Shown here: one piece after another, positions 34,836 to 47,600 of the stretch
Layout of the letters: every line of letters starts with the position of its first letter
How positions within the stretch are numbered: position 1 is the stretch's first letter
DNA from: Dromiciops gliroides
Lineage: Eukaryota > Chordata > Mammalia > Microbiotheria > Microbiotheriidae
Direction: 5' to 3'
Assembly: GCF_019393635.1 (NCBI RefSeq)
Contig: NC_057864.1
Span: 478,100,617 to 478,164,616, forward strand
DNA length: 64,000 nucleotides
The notes under the pieces: model-generated
What the model saw: the letters and a program-made list of their open reading frames with translations, nothing else
Databases searched by the model: none
Told to the model about the DNA's origin: nothing
Made by a program: the position numbers and the translations under genes

Positions 34836-35935
34836 AGAGGGGCTTTCCCCTTCCAAGAGTGTCTCACTCATGACCTGACAGACACAGTATTAATGGATTG
34901 GAGGAGGGGGAACAGGGTCTTATGCTCTTTGGTGAGCACAAAGGGACAGAGTGCCTTGTCTGAGACCCTCCAGGAATCAGCTCAAATGGGCTCAGAACCT
35001 AAGTCTCCCCCCTTCCTACCCCCTTCCAACTATTTACTCACCCTTAAGTGAGCTGCTGGTGAAAACCACCGGATGATATGTGGACATTTGGGGTCCCCAG
35101 ATGCGGACATTGCGGGATGCTCTGACCCCACCCTCTCAGCGATGCTCTTCATGGTCCCCGGGGCTGAGAGGGAGGAATGATTCCTGGTCTGGCTGTGATA
35201 AGGCTCCCTCCCCCTCCCCTGAGATGGGTGAGTCAGACATACAAGAGTTGTCCTTCTGAGTCAGGAGGAACTGATTTCAGCTCCTAATAATAAAGGCCTC
35301 GTGTTTGCACAGGGCTTTGAGATTTACTACAGACGCTGGCTTATTGGATCCCTGAAACAAGACTATGAAGTCAGCAGGGTGTGTACTTGACAGATGAGGT
35401 CACTGACTTGCCCAAGGTCACACAGTTAGTGCTTGGCGAAGCTGGGAGAGAGTGCAGGGCTCCTGCCTCTTTTCATGCCCGCTACAAAGCCTCCCCCTTC
35501 CACACCCAGCCTGTCCTTTCTCCCTCCCCACGGTGGCCAGATGAATGTTAGCTCTCTGAGCAAAGGAACTGTTTCCTTTTTATCTTCGTAGTCCCAGCAC
35601 AGAAATACCCATTGAGTCAAATGTGAGTAAGGAGTGCGGGCGGGCGCACGGGCAGTGCCATCCATGGGATTGATCTTTAAATCTTGTGTGTGTGCAAGTC
35701 GTTACTCTCATAGAATGGAAGCTCCTGGAGGGCAGGCCCGGCTTTATTTTTGTCTCTGTATCTCCAGTGCAGACCCATGATTCCATTGGTGAACTACCAG
35801 TGGGGAAACACCCTCTATCCACCAGCACCAAGCCTGCAGTTTAGAAATAATGAGTTGCCTCAGGAATGGAGGGGTTAAGTGTGTGTCAGAGCCCGGGATC
35901 TAGTGCATACAGCTGGTGAGTAGAAATGCTTGTCG

Positions 35936-36085
35936 GGGCAGCTAGGTGGCACAGTGGATAGAGCACCGGCCCTGGAGTCAGGAGGACCTGAGTTCAAATC
36001 CGGCCTCAGACACTTAACACTTACTAGCTGTGTGACCTTGGGCAAGTCACTTAACCCCAATTGCCTCACTAAAAAGAAAAAAGAA
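35936..36085 (+). mobile_element. CORE-SINE, subfamily A (first of a tandem pair)
   Basis: TSD AGAAATGCTTGTCG at about 35922-35935 and 36088-36101. Confidence 0.95.
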
Positions 36086-36102
36086 AAGAAATGCTTGTCG
36101 TG

Positions 36103-36257
36103 GGGGCAGCTAGGTGGCACAGTGGATAAAGCCCTGGCCCTGGAGTCAGGAGGACCTGAGTTCAAATATGACCTCACACACTTGACACTTACTAGCTGTG
36201 TGACCCTGGGCAAGTCACTTAATCCTCATTGCAAAAAACCAAAAAAACCAAAAAATA
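36103..36257 (+). mobile_element. CORE-SINE, subfamily B (second of a tandem pair)
   Basis: Begins right after the downstream duplication of the preceding SINE, same orientation. Subfamily B marks GATAAAGC and CTTGACACTT. Confidence 0.93.
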
Positions 36258-37069
36258 CCCCCAAAGTGCTTATTGAATTCCTGGAATCACTTAGCAAGGG
36301 CAGGTGATTATATTCATGGTGCTTGTTTCATATCTGCTTAGAGGTAAGACTCCAAGCCAGGTCTTCCTCATGATGACACTGGCCCTTTGGTCGCTAAAGC
36401 CAGACTTCGTAGTCACCCTCACTCCACAGCTGGAGGAGACCACCGAGGGCATCTCACCTAATACCCTCATTTTACAAAGGAGGAAACTGAGGCCTTGACA
36501 AGGTGAATGACTGGCCCAAGGCAATTAACAAGTGCTTATTGATTGATTATGTGGATGAGGGAAAAGTGGGGAGCAGAGGGGGATCCCCCTGCCAGGCAGC
36601 AGCAGAGCCAGGCGGGCCCAGCTGGGGTGGGTAGCCCAGCAAGGAGATCTTGTTTTCTCCCTGGTGAGGGGGTGGATGACATGGTTAGGTAAAGGCCTGG
36701 TCATCACAAGGCCACAGTGCCCAGAACCCTTTCCCTGGAGGCGTGGGGGGGCAGAGCTACAGGCTAACCAGCCCAAACTCCTGTCCACTATCCCTCCCCT
36801 GCTGATGGATATAAATAGAACCCCCGCTCCCCTTCTCCCAGAGGCAGCAGGGTTTGGTAGGGGAAAGAGCACCAGGAGGCCTGGCTCAGAACCACCAGGC
36901 TGGGTGACCTTTGGCTATGAATTACTTCTCTGATTCCTTCCCTAAACTAAAATCTTTTCTGTGAAATGGAGAGCTTTTGTCAGCCCCTGATTCCTTTCAG
37001 CGAATGGGGGTGAAACAGAGACTTGATTTCGAGCATGAGAAATGGTGGTCTGGGTTGACTTTGGGCCAT
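36258..37069. other. Intergenic
   Basis: MIR scrap at 36420-36535 (minus). 36540-36860 repeat-free. No coding evidence. Confidence 0.5.
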
Positions 37070-37240
37070 TTTGCAGAGCAAGATGGATGAGCAGCTTGGA
37101 ACAGTGGGGAGAACAAGATCCGAGTTCAAATCCCAGGCTCTTCTGTGGCCTTGGGCAAATGAATTCCCTTCTCTGGGATAGTGGGGAAATAACTGCCCCC
37201 CATGTGGGCCTCACTTTCCTTATTTGTAAAAAGTAAGGGG
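37070..37240 (+). mobile_element. MIR
   Basis: ATCCGAGTTCAAATCCCAGG, then GGGCCTCACTTTCCTTATTT; split from its end by the following SINE. Confidence 0.7.
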
Positions 37241-37243
37241 ACT

Positions 37244-37394
37244 GGGGGCAGCTAGGTGGCACAGTGAATAAAGCACCGGCCCTGGATTCAGGAGTACCTG
37301 GGTTCAAATCCGGCCTCAGACACTTGACACTTACTAGCTGTGTGACCCTGGGCAAGTCACTTAACCCCCATGGCCCTGCAAAAAAAAAAAAAAA
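37244..37394 (+). mobile_element. CORE-SINE, subfamily B
   Basis: TSD AAAGTAAGGGGACT on both sides (about 37230 and 37394). Confidence 0.95.
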
Positions 37395-37798
37395 AGTAAG
37401 GGGACTGAACTAGATGTCCCTTCTAGCTCTCAACCTATGAGCTTGTGATCCTGGGCTATTTCTCAGGTCCCTCCCAATTTTATATGGGTATGCCTAACAA
37501 CTCACGACATGTAGCAACCAACCAGCAAACATTTATTAAGCACCTACTGTGTACCAGGTATAATGGTAAGCACTGGGGAATAAACTATACAAAGAATAAA
37601 ATAATCCTTAACTGCAGTAATTCTCTCAGGTAAGAGGTGCATAGTGAGAAAAATTGCATTGGGACACCTGGGTCTGCTCTTTACAATCCATGTGACCTGG
37701 AGCAAGTAACTTTTCCTCTCTGGGATGGGGATCTTAACTTCTCTCATCTCCAAATGAACCCTCCCTTGTCACAAGTGAGCACAGTTGAGCAAAATATT

Positions 37799-37944
37799 TT
37801 TTTGGGGGGGGCAGGGCAATGAGGGTTAAGTGACTTGCCCAGGGTCACACAGCTAGTAAGTGTCAAGTGTCTGAGGCTGGATTTGAACTCAGGTAGTTCT
37901 GAATCCAGGGCCGGTACTTTATCCACTGCGTTACCTAACTGCCC
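37799..37944 (-). mobile_element. CORE-SINE, subfamily B
   Basis: TSD TGAGCAAAATATTTT and TGAGCAAAATGTTTT. Confidence 0.94.
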
Positions 37945-38819
37945 TGAGCAAAATGTTTTAGCCTTTCTCCTTTATAATTCCCCCCTCCCACCCCCCCCCA
38001 CCGCCTCCCCATTACTTGCCCCTTCTCCCACACCCATGACTTCTTCCTCTAGAGAATCCCAGCCAGGAAGATCTGGTCCCACCCAGCCTGGGCCTCGGGC
38101 ACCAGCCTTGAACACAAAGAGCCCTTTCCTTCCCTGCCTGTCCACTGGGGCCACTTTATTCTTAAGGTCATCACTCTGGACAGGTGGGGCCTGGGAACCA
38201 CAAACTTGACCACGTGTGGCCAATCCCACAAGGAACAACACTCTTTCGGTTCCTCACACAAACTTCAGCAAGGGGCTCCCTGTTCCCGCTTGGACATCCC
38301 AGTTTCTGCAGACAACCTTGTGTCCCTTCGTTGTCCGCGTGCTTCCACAGAGCAGCAAGGCCCTAGGGGGACCACAAACGTTCCCACGGTATGGGATGCA
38401 GATGCTCAGCTGGGAGGTCGTGCATTCCTGGTCTAGGAAATGGGGCAGAAGACAGGGAGGATTTTCTTTGAGGATTAATGTCCTTCTTCCCTGGCAGTGA
38501 AGTGGACAGTGCTCCATTCATACTGAGAGGCCTGAGCCTGGAATTCATTAAGATCATTGATTCAGAGCTGGAGACTTCTGAGGCCATCCAGGGCAACCTT
38601 CTCACCCAAGGTCGAAGAGTAAGAGGCTGGAGTTGAACTCAGGTCCTCTCTCTCCAGAGCCAGTGTGCCCTTGGCACAGGTCCACACTGCCTTCTTGGGC
38701 AGCAGGGTCCCTTTCTTGGGTCTCCTGGGTGGCCCAGGGCAGGAAGGAATGGAGGTATCCAGCTGGGCGTGAGATCTCCACCATCTGAGTGACTGGATCG
38801 CACAAAGAGCACATGATCA
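37945..38819. other. Downstream flank of CUX1
   Basis: SINE-free, C-rich at 37980-38030. Contains a second minus-strand AATAAA at about 38154. Could be an extended 3' UTR. Confidence 0.5.
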
Positions 38820-40832
38820 CACAGTTGAATGCATGAATAAATTTATTCCAAACTTCTCCAAGTACTGGGGGGAAGGCACTCGATGCAAACAGCAAATCAA
38901 TTCTACTCTAGCAAATCTAAAATTCCAAGGCTTTGTTGGGATGCCCTTTCCAAAGCAGGCTGGCATCCATTTGGCCTGGATCCCAAACCCCAAACCCCAA
39001 ACCCCATACCCGATTTTACCCTGTAAATGTTCCCAAGCCAATTCTAAGAGAAAAAAAAAAGCCAGATAATTTTCAGTTTTGATGGCCTGGCTCCTCCCAG
39101 GATCCCTGATTGGGCCTGAACTTGTGTGATGGAAATAATTTCTTTTCAGCCTCCTGTGTCCGCCAGAGATGTTGACGGGATCTCTCGGTCCTTAAAGCCT
39201 GCCCCATAAGAGGCTGGCCCTGTGGCGGGGCTGATGATGGAAAGCCACAATAGTCCCTGAATGCTGATGTCCGAGGAAAGGGGGACAGGCTGTGGGAATC
39301 CATGCCCATGATGGAGTGAAGCCAAAGGGAGATAACAGAACCCAGGTGCAGCCTCCTGAGACTGGCTTCTGAACCAACCCCACAGGCTGTTCATGGGCTG
39401 GCAGGGAGCACATGAGACCTATCACCAAGTAAGCAAGCCAGGAAGATCTGCACTGAGCATCCCTCTGAGGCCTCTTGGAGATGGCAGCAATACTGCCCTC
39501 AGCACTGCTGGGCATGCAGACCACCTCCCTGTCCCCTGCCCCAACACAGATGCATATTCTGTTCTTGTTGCAGGCACTGCACCTGGCTGAGGTGTAAGAG
39601 CACGTGCACAGGTACCATTATTGGAGAGGGACAGAGAGAGAGCCGGGCTTGTTAATACCCAGCAGCGGGACCTGTTGTCAGAGGCATCTTCTCGCCTTAA
39701 AAGCCAAAATCCTGACTCAACAGGAAAGCACAAAGCTAGCTAACGGGAATTAGCGGGGAAGCTATGAAGGAAGGGAAAATAGCTCCTGCAGAAACTGATC
39801 AGCCCCCTGGAACTCCTGTCTGGGCAGGCTTTTTTCTCCAGGTGGAGTCACAGACCCCGTCATTCCCAGAGTGCCTGTTTCCCCATTGGCTGTTAGTTGG
39901 GGAAGAGCAGGGATGGACAGAGATAACAAGGGTCACTGCTCTCTGAGTTCCAAACTAACTCTCGATTTGCTCTGACTCGTGTGGGGCAGAGTCTGGGGCC
40001 TGGAGGCTTGCTGGCTTCCCAGCCAAGCAAACCCCAAAGGGGCTTCCCCTCACCTACTTGGCCTGGCCCTCTGGTCTGCTGCTGATTGGCCCCAAGTTGG
40101 GGAGGCCCCATGGTGGAGGGGGTTGGGAGGGCACGGCTGCTCTCGGCTAACCCCAGATGAAGGCCTCCAAGAGGCCTAGGAAAAGTCCATTAGATTAAGC
40201 CTCAGACGGAATCAGATGGTAACTTAATCAGCAGTCCAGCAGGATGGCATTACTGAGGCAGCCGCGGGAAGCGGGCTCCTTCTGCACGTCTGCTGGGGCC
40301 AGAGGTTGCACAGAGACAAGTGAAGCCTCTGGCTCTGCTTGGCCCGGACAAGGCTATTTCTGAACTCTGATGCTGCCGATGGGCCCTCAAGGGGTCGATC
40401 CTGGGGCACAGGGAGGCGTAGCCCATGGGTGAGCAAGCCCCCCAAGCCCAGCTGGGGTTCAGCCCTCAGGTCTTCACTAGCAGGGCCATCGGTAGCCAAG
40501 GGACGAGCCCCAGGCTCACCAGGACAAGCTTGACCCACCCAATTACACTTAGGAACTGCCTGCTCTCAGTGCGTCTGCTTGACCCTGAGGCTCATGGAAG
40601 AAGGAGGAAGGTCTGAGATTGTCCTGGAACTTGAGAGCAGGAGGAGACTCAGGGAGAGGCCCGGGAAGGGAGGGCTGGTTTCTGCTGCGCTTTGGTTTGG
40701 GTTTGCTTTTTTCTAGGGGAGCCTAAGCCAGGAGGGTCATGCACGGAGGAAACTGCACATGCAACCCATGCGAGAGGGAGTGGAGAAGCTGGTCCAGCCA
40801 CTGGGCACTGGGGGAGGGGACGTCCCTCCCCA
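38820..40832 (-). other. CUX1: Probable 3' UTR of the CASP transcript
   Basis: About 2 kb following the CASP stop codon. It contains no copy of the otherwise abundant SINE, suggesting constraint or recent lack of insertion. A minus-strand AATAAA lies at 38842-38847 and is followed downstream by a GT-rich stretch (AACTGTGTGATCATGTG), the usual layout of a cleavage site. A further AATAAA at about 38154-38159 could give a longer UTR. The end is inferred. Confidence 0.6.
38836..38847 (-). terminator. Candidate polyadenylation signal, palindromic AATAAATTTATT
   Basis: The 12-base palindrome AATAAATTTATT puts an AATAAA hexamer on both strands. On the minus strand it lies about 2 kb past the CASP stop and is followed by a GT-rich downstream element, so it is the best candidate for the CUX1/CASP cleavage signal. 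Confidence 0.5.
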
Positions 40833-40893
40833 TCACTGCCACATGTCCCCATTGTTTCCATTCTCATGGAACTTGTGGAAGTGGTCGGCATAT
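40833..40893 (-). CDS. CUX1: CUX1/CASP terminal coding exon, stop codon at 40833-40835
   Basis: Acceptor TTATTCTCTGCAG precedes 61 coding bases. One base completes the split lysine, then [19 protein letters not shown] and TGA. The HKFHEN and terminal WQ residues are CASP hallmarks. The tail looks a few residues shorter than the human one as I remember it; this comparison is from memory. The 3' UTR follows without a further splice signal that I can identify. Confidence 0.95.
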
Positions 40894-41007
40894 CTGCAGA
40901 GAATAAGGAAAAACATCAAACCAGGGGTGGGGAGAGAGGGGGGGGAGGGGGCAGAGAGAGAAGAGGAGAGGAGAGGAGAGGGGAGGGGAGGGGAGGGGAG
41001 GGGAGGG

Positions 41008-41079
<72 letters not shown>

Positions 41080-41588
41080 TGAAGAGGGAAACAGATCCCA
41101 AAGGGGCTAGAAACCCATGATGGGTGGGTAGATGGGACACCAAGCTGCTTTTGCTTTCACATCCCCATTCTTGTCATCTTTATCGACAGTTAATTAGACA
41201 AAACAAATGGAAACATCCTATTTTCTGAACAGGAAGAAGCTCATCCAAGTAGCAATCGCCACCCCCCCCCCCCATTTCTTTTGGTGAAATTTTGGTACGT
41301 GAAACTGAGGCAGGTGTGGTTATTGTACATGTAATAGAGCCATTCTAACACTTTTGAGGTGATTTCTTTCTCTGTCTTTCTTCCTTTCTTTTTCTTTCTT
41401 ACTTCCTTGATCCTTTTTTCTTCTTTCTTTCTTTCTTCCTTGATCCTTTCTTTCTCTTTTTCTTACTTCTTTGATCCTTTCTCTATCTCTCTTTCTTTCT
41501 TTCTTCCTTCCTTGATCCTTTCTCTTTTTCTTACTTTTTCGATCCTTCCTTTCTCTCTTTCTTTCTCTATCTTTCTCTTTCTTTCATC

Positions 41589-41674
<86 letters not shown>

Positions 41675-44600
41675 CTCTTCCTTCCTTCCTTCCTTCCTTC
41701 CTTCCTTCCTTCCTTCCTTCCTTCCTTCCTTCCTTCCTTCCTTCTCTTCTCTTTTCTTTTGCTTTCTTTAAGAGAAAGAGGTGAACAGCACACTCTTGGA
41801 TCATACATACTTCTTAGCACAGTAGGCTGCACAGTCTCTCTCTACGCTCTCGCTCCACGCTGTCTTGTACAGCACCTGGTGATTGAAAGGCACAATTAGT
41901 TCAGTGATAAGCTTCTCTTCCCTTTGGGTGGTGCTTGATGACCACCAGCTTCTCTGATCGTGGGATCATCGAGCTCAGAGGCCGGCTAGTTCATCCCCCT
42001 CATTTTATAGATGAGGAAATTGAGGCCCAAGGTGACTAAGTGATGTGCCCAAGGTCCTGGAGGCAGGAAGTATCAGAGATGGGATCGGACCCAGCTCCTT
42101 TGCCTTTGGAGCCAGGCTTCTCCCTGTGTGCCCACAGCCTGGAGATGTGCGAAGGGTATGGGCACTGTGCCTGTTGAGGGCAGCAGAATGGGGAGGGATG
42201 GAGCCCTTCTGGAGAGAACAGGAGTAATGGAATGAGTGGAGAAGGTGAGCTCCAGGGCTCCTGAGTGATTGGGATAATAGCATGATGGTGCCACCGAGGG
42301 CCAGGATCCCAGCCCCAAAGTCAGCCTGTGGACTCATTGGCTTTTTCTAGCATCCATAGCATGGGCGAGCCCCACTCAGGCCTCAGAGGAAAGGGGAAGG
42401 AATTGCAGGGGACCAAATGCTCTCGGCACAGAAGCAGAAGACCTGCTACACACTTCTTGGATCCTGCACCTGTGGGTGAAGCTTGGGGGCTTGAGTTTTC
42501 TAAACTATTTCCCTCGAGAGCAAAACATCTTACCAGAAAACTTCCCTCCCACCTCCCACTGACTCAGGCTCCTATTTCTCCTAGTGACTCCACGGGCCTC
42601 AAGTTCTTTCCTCTATCCACTTACCAAGAAGACCAGGCAATGAAGGAACAGCATGTAGAAAAAGCCAATGGTTCGGGCCATCTTGTTGGAGAGAATCAGT
42701 CGCCCCTAGGGAGGAAGAAATGAGTAAGAAGACGGGGAGGTCCTTACTCATCTGATGCACAGTGTTGGCCTATGTCATGGCAAAAATAATAACAGCAACT
42801 GCAAGCAACAACAGTAGTAACATGGAGGGAAGCAGCGTAGCACAATGCAAAGACTCTTGGCTCTGGAGTAAGAGGCTGTGGGTTAGAATCCTGCCTCTGA
42901 TGATTACTAGCTATGTGATCTTGGCCATGTCACTTCATATCCATGGGCCTCAGTTTCCACATCTATAATAATAAGAGGTTAGGCTAGAAATACCGCTGAG
43001 GATCCTTCATCCTATCCACAACTGATATTTGTATATCGCTTGAAGGTTTGCAGTATATGATCTCATTTGATCCTCACAACAACCAAGCAGATGCTAATAT
43101 ATTATCATCATTTTACACAAGAGGAAACTAAAACTCAGAAAGGTTAATTTATTTGACCAGGGTTATATAGTGAGCATGTGTCGGGAGTGGGATTTGAATC
43201 CAGGCCTTGCTGACAATTAACCTGGCTCACTCTCTACCAACCCCGCCCCCCCCTCCACACACACACATTCCACTGAGCTGTTACCCAACCCAGGAGCTTC
43301 AAAAGACTGCTGTTCACTGGTGGTGGGCAGAGATCAAAACAGGGGGATGTGAGGCAGGGAGTGCTCAAAGAAATCAGAACCAAGGACAGCAGCCAGTCTT
43401 GTCCCAGGAAACAACATCTTACCTGGGCTTGCAACAGTCCCACAGTTGAAAATGTTTTTCCTTCATAGAAACACAGGACCATAGATTTAGAACTGAAAGG
43501 GATCTCAGAGACTGTCTAATTCAACTTTCTCATTTTATAACTGAGGAACTGAGGTCCAGTGACTTGCCCAAGGTCACGCAGGTGATTAAGTGGCCAAGCT
43601 GGAATCCAAAGGGAGGTCCTCTAATTCCAAATCAAAAAACAAGCAAACAAAAACCCATTGACAATGCTCAGGATGCTTCCCCTTGTCTATCTTACAAGGG
43701 CAGGTGAGATTCTAGAACACATGATAAAATAGATGGTTTGTGAAAGAAAGAGAAGTGGTTATCATTAAAAACCCATCATGACTTCCCTGAAAAGGGACTC
43801 AAAGGGATTCACCTTTTTTTTGGGGGGGGTGGGGCAATGAGGGTTAAGTGACTTGCCCAGAGTCACACAGCTAGTGTCAAGTGTCTGAGGCTGGATTTGA
43901 ACTCAGCTCCTCCTGAATCCAGGGCTGGTGCTTTATCACTGTGCCACCTAGCTTCCCCCCCTCACCTTTCTTTTTAAAAAAGAGTTATTAGTTTGATAGA
44001 TCATAGAAATGTCACCAGCACAGTCTACTTGGATTTTTCCAAAGAATTTGGCCAAGTCTCTCAGTGCTATCCTTGTGAACAAACTGGCTATGAGGTATGG
44101 GCTAGACAATAATATGGTTGGGTAGATTCAGAACAAACTTGGGCTCAAAAAATCTATTTCACAAATATAGGGTAGGGGAAGCATGGGAAAAAAGATTTGG
44201 GAGTTATAGTGTACTGGAAGTTCAAAATGAGTCCAAAGTGTCATATAGTAGTGAAAAATGCCACCTGGCCATGGGCTGCATTAAGAAAAGCCCAGCATCT
44301 GGGACAGGAGAGGTGTCAATCCTTCTGAACTTTACACTGGTCAGATCTCACCTGGAGTACTGAGTTGAGTCTCATCTCCCATCTCCATGCCTTTGCATAG
44401 GCTTTGCCCATGCCTGGAATACCATTTCTTTCCCTCTTAGATTCCTGAGCTTCCTTCAAGGTTATCATCTCATCCCTCAAATTATTTTGATTTACTCATC
44501 TGCAAATGTACTGTGTGCCCTGAGCATAATGTTAGCTCTTGGAGGTCAAGGGCAGCTTAATTTTCATCTTCTTATCCCCCAGTGCCTTGCACATAGTTGG

Positions 44601-47600
44601 GATTTAACAAATATCTGTTGAACCAAATTCTGGACTCCACATTTTATCAAGAGCACTGACAAAATGGAAAGAATCCAGAAGATGGTGACCCCTATGGTGA
44701 AGGCCCTTCTGGGATGGATGACATCACTGGGGAAAGTTAGGGGCTAGCTCCCTATGGGCTAAACCTGAGTCTTTGAACACTGGACCCAATGTCCCCAGGG
44801 CTCAGAGAAGGAGGCATGGGAGATGGTCTCTGCTCCTGCTTTTTTTTTTTTCAGGGCAATGAGGGTTAAGTGATTTGCCCAGGGTCACACAGCTAGTAAG
44901 TGTCAAGTGTCTGAGGCCGGATTTGAACTCAGGTCCTCCTGAATCCAAGGCCGGTGCTTTATCCACTGCACCAACTAGCTACCCCCTCTGTTCCTGCTTT
45001 AAGGTCCCTCCATTTACCTGACTCTTTTTAGGACAATGGGATAGTCTGAGTTTAATTTCAAAACAGAAATTCACTCCAGGTCTGGCTGAAGATGGCTTCT
45101 GATTCTGCCTGATGGGCGGCGCAGTGCAAAATATTAAAGCAACATTCATTATTTCAGCTGATAGGAACAACAATCATAGCTTGCATTTAGATAGTGTTCC
45201 AAGGGGTGCAGAGGGCCACGTAGACATTATCTTATGGGATCTTCCTGATGCCTACAATGTGGGTATTATTATTATGATGTCTATTTTATATATGAAGAAA
45301 CTGAGTCTCAGATCAACTACGTGACTTGCCCATGGTTACAGCTAGGAAGTGTCTTCTGTGGGATTTGAACCTTGGTCTTTTTGGTTACAAGGCCAGGGCT
45401 CGACCCACTGCCTTCTCTCACAGGAGCACAGCTGTAGAGTTGGAAAGGATATTAGAAACCATTGCTTCCAGAGGTTCTTGGCCTTTTTTGTGTCATAGCC
45501 TACTACTCATTTCGGAATCATGTTTTGGGACGCAGAAAAGAAAATTACAAAGGAAAGCAATTATGGTGAGTTACGATTATCAATGAATTAAAAAAAATAA
45601 GTTCACAGACTCTAGGTTAAGAATCCAAGTTCTAGTCTAACTCTTTCATTTTACAGTTGAAGAAGCTGAGGCCCACACAGGTTAAGTGACTTGCCCAAGG
45701 TCACACAGCCAGTGATAGAAGAAGGACTCTAAGTCTAGAACTTTTTTCTGCTGCCTGTCCTACTCTCTCACACCATGCTGGTAGAGGGATTTTCACCTTC
45801 ATAGATAGAAAGCAGTTTCAGGGTCTTTGTCCTGAGCTCTGTTCTATTCAGGGGTGGGAATTTGGTCCTGGCCCTCCAGCGTAGGATAGGGTATGTATCT
45901 GGGGGTGCTGACCCTGGCAAGGACCTTTCTCAGGAAGCTGCGGGGTATGCTTTCTTCCAGCCCAGCCTGTCTGTCTCAGGTGTCTGCTTGCTTTATGTTT
46001 GCTAATGACCCCAAGGGGGACAAGTAAACCCTTAGGAAAAAGGGTGCAAACCTGGAGAAGGGTGATGTTCTGGAGGGAAGACCCCAGAAGCCCTCTGGGT
46101 AGCTAGACACTCCCCAGCCAGAGAAAAGCAGGGACTCAGAACAGTAGTGGAGTTTGGGTAAGGATGGGCCTGACCATATGAGATAAGCTGGTACCTATAA
46201 GCCTACCATGGCTGTTGGGGTGCAGGGCTGCAGGATAGAATCATCAATGCATCCTTAGCTCTGAACTCAGCATAGAAGACCTGGCTGAGAACATTGGGGT
46301 GGGGGAGGATGGAAGGGAGGTAGACTAGGCCCCAATTCCCTTCTAAGTCTTCACCCTTCTGAAGGCAAGAAAGGCTGGGAGTAGCCCTGGACACTTGGGG
46401 ACACAGGCATCTTTTTTTCTTCCCATGCAGAATCAGGAGCTGTGGCAGAGATGGGAACCCCCACAAACCTGAAACTCAGCTTCAGCCTGGTGAGGGGCAG
46501 AGAGAGTTCTTTAATGAGGAGCCCCAGGGCCCAGTAGAAATCAGAGCCAGGCTCATTATTGCCCCCCTAACTCTCCTCCCAAGCTGCCTACTGCATTCTG
46601 CTACTCAGGAACAGATGTCTCGCTCCAACCACCAGCCCTGCCCCTCTCTCCCTGGTCTGTGAGCTTATTAGCTTTCTAGCTTGGAGGCCCCCAGCTAAAA
46701 GATGAAGAGGGAAGGGGGGAAAGAAGAGAGGGGGGGGAGGGAAGGCTGAAGGCTGCACTACGAAAGCAAGCACGTTGGCTTCCAATTGTGGCTGAAACCT
46801 GTCCACGAGCTGAACCCAGGTCCTGTTAACTCCAGTGCTGAGGAACAGAAGGAAACCCAAAGAAAATGGGGAGGGGGGTTTGCTAATAATGGAGAGAGGG
46901 GAGAGAAGATATGGAGGGACCCAGATGTAGCCAATGAAATATTGCCCTTCAGCTAGCCCACACTCAAATCTCTCCTTTAGCAGAAGGCAGGTTATTAACT
47001 GTATTGAACAGATTTGCGGGAGGGGAGGGAGGAGGGAATTGGGGGAGAATGGGGATGAGGAAGAGGATAAATGGAAGTGGAAAAGAGAGAAGGAAGGAGT
47101 AGGAGAGCGGAACAGAGAGGAGGGTACATGGTGGCACATTGACCTTGATATTTCAGATTTATCAACTTAGAGGTATTGCACTAAAAGGTTCTAGGCTTTA
47201 GCGTGAGTGTGTGTGTGTATGTTTTCACCTTTAGTGGTTTTCTCTGGGAACTCACAATGCCATGAGCTGCAATGCATTGGCTTGAAGGGATACCTTTTAT
47301 GTGGGGAGATGGCGCTCAACTAAGGATGATCAAGTATTTATTAATCGCCTAATGTGTGTACCAGGCAAGGGAGATACAGAAGCAAAGGTAAAAGTCTTTG
47401 CTTTCAAGATGTCTTCAAGGTTACTGAGAGCTAGAAGAGGCTTAAGAGGTCATTCAGTCCAACTCCTCAAACCTACAAAGGAAGAGACTGAGGCCCCAAG
47501 AGAGGAAGGAGAGTCAGAGAAACTGGATTCAAATCTTGCCTCTGATGCTTACTACCTGTTTAACCTTGGGCAAGTCACTCCCCTGGGTCCTAGCTTCCTC

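Larger units (their letters stand above)
31696..35921. other. Intergenic, mixed unique and MIR/LINE sequence
   Basis: MIR scraps at 32545-32650, 33000-33130, 33340-33430 and 35290-35470. An RFX-like X-box lies at about 32240-32255. No exon recognised. Confidence 0.55.
40894..41810 (-). other. CASP last intron (917 nt), mostly purine/pyrimidine repeats
   Basis: In transcript direction it carries a ~400 nt GAAA/GGAA purine tract just after the donor, and a ~150 nt pyrimidine tract (CT)n plus (CCCCT)n shortly before the acceptor. More than half of the intron is simple repeat. Confidence 0.85.

Noticed and set aside
40649..40891. 80-codon minus-strand frame starting [15 protein letters not shown]
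   Set aside because: Overlaps the CASP terminal exon but in the wrong frame; the correct frame gives the CASP C-terminus.
46588..47139. 183-codon minus-strand frame in the large CASP intron
   Set aside because: Overlaps a purine-rich stretch, and CASP splices cleanly across it; not conserved as far as I can tell.
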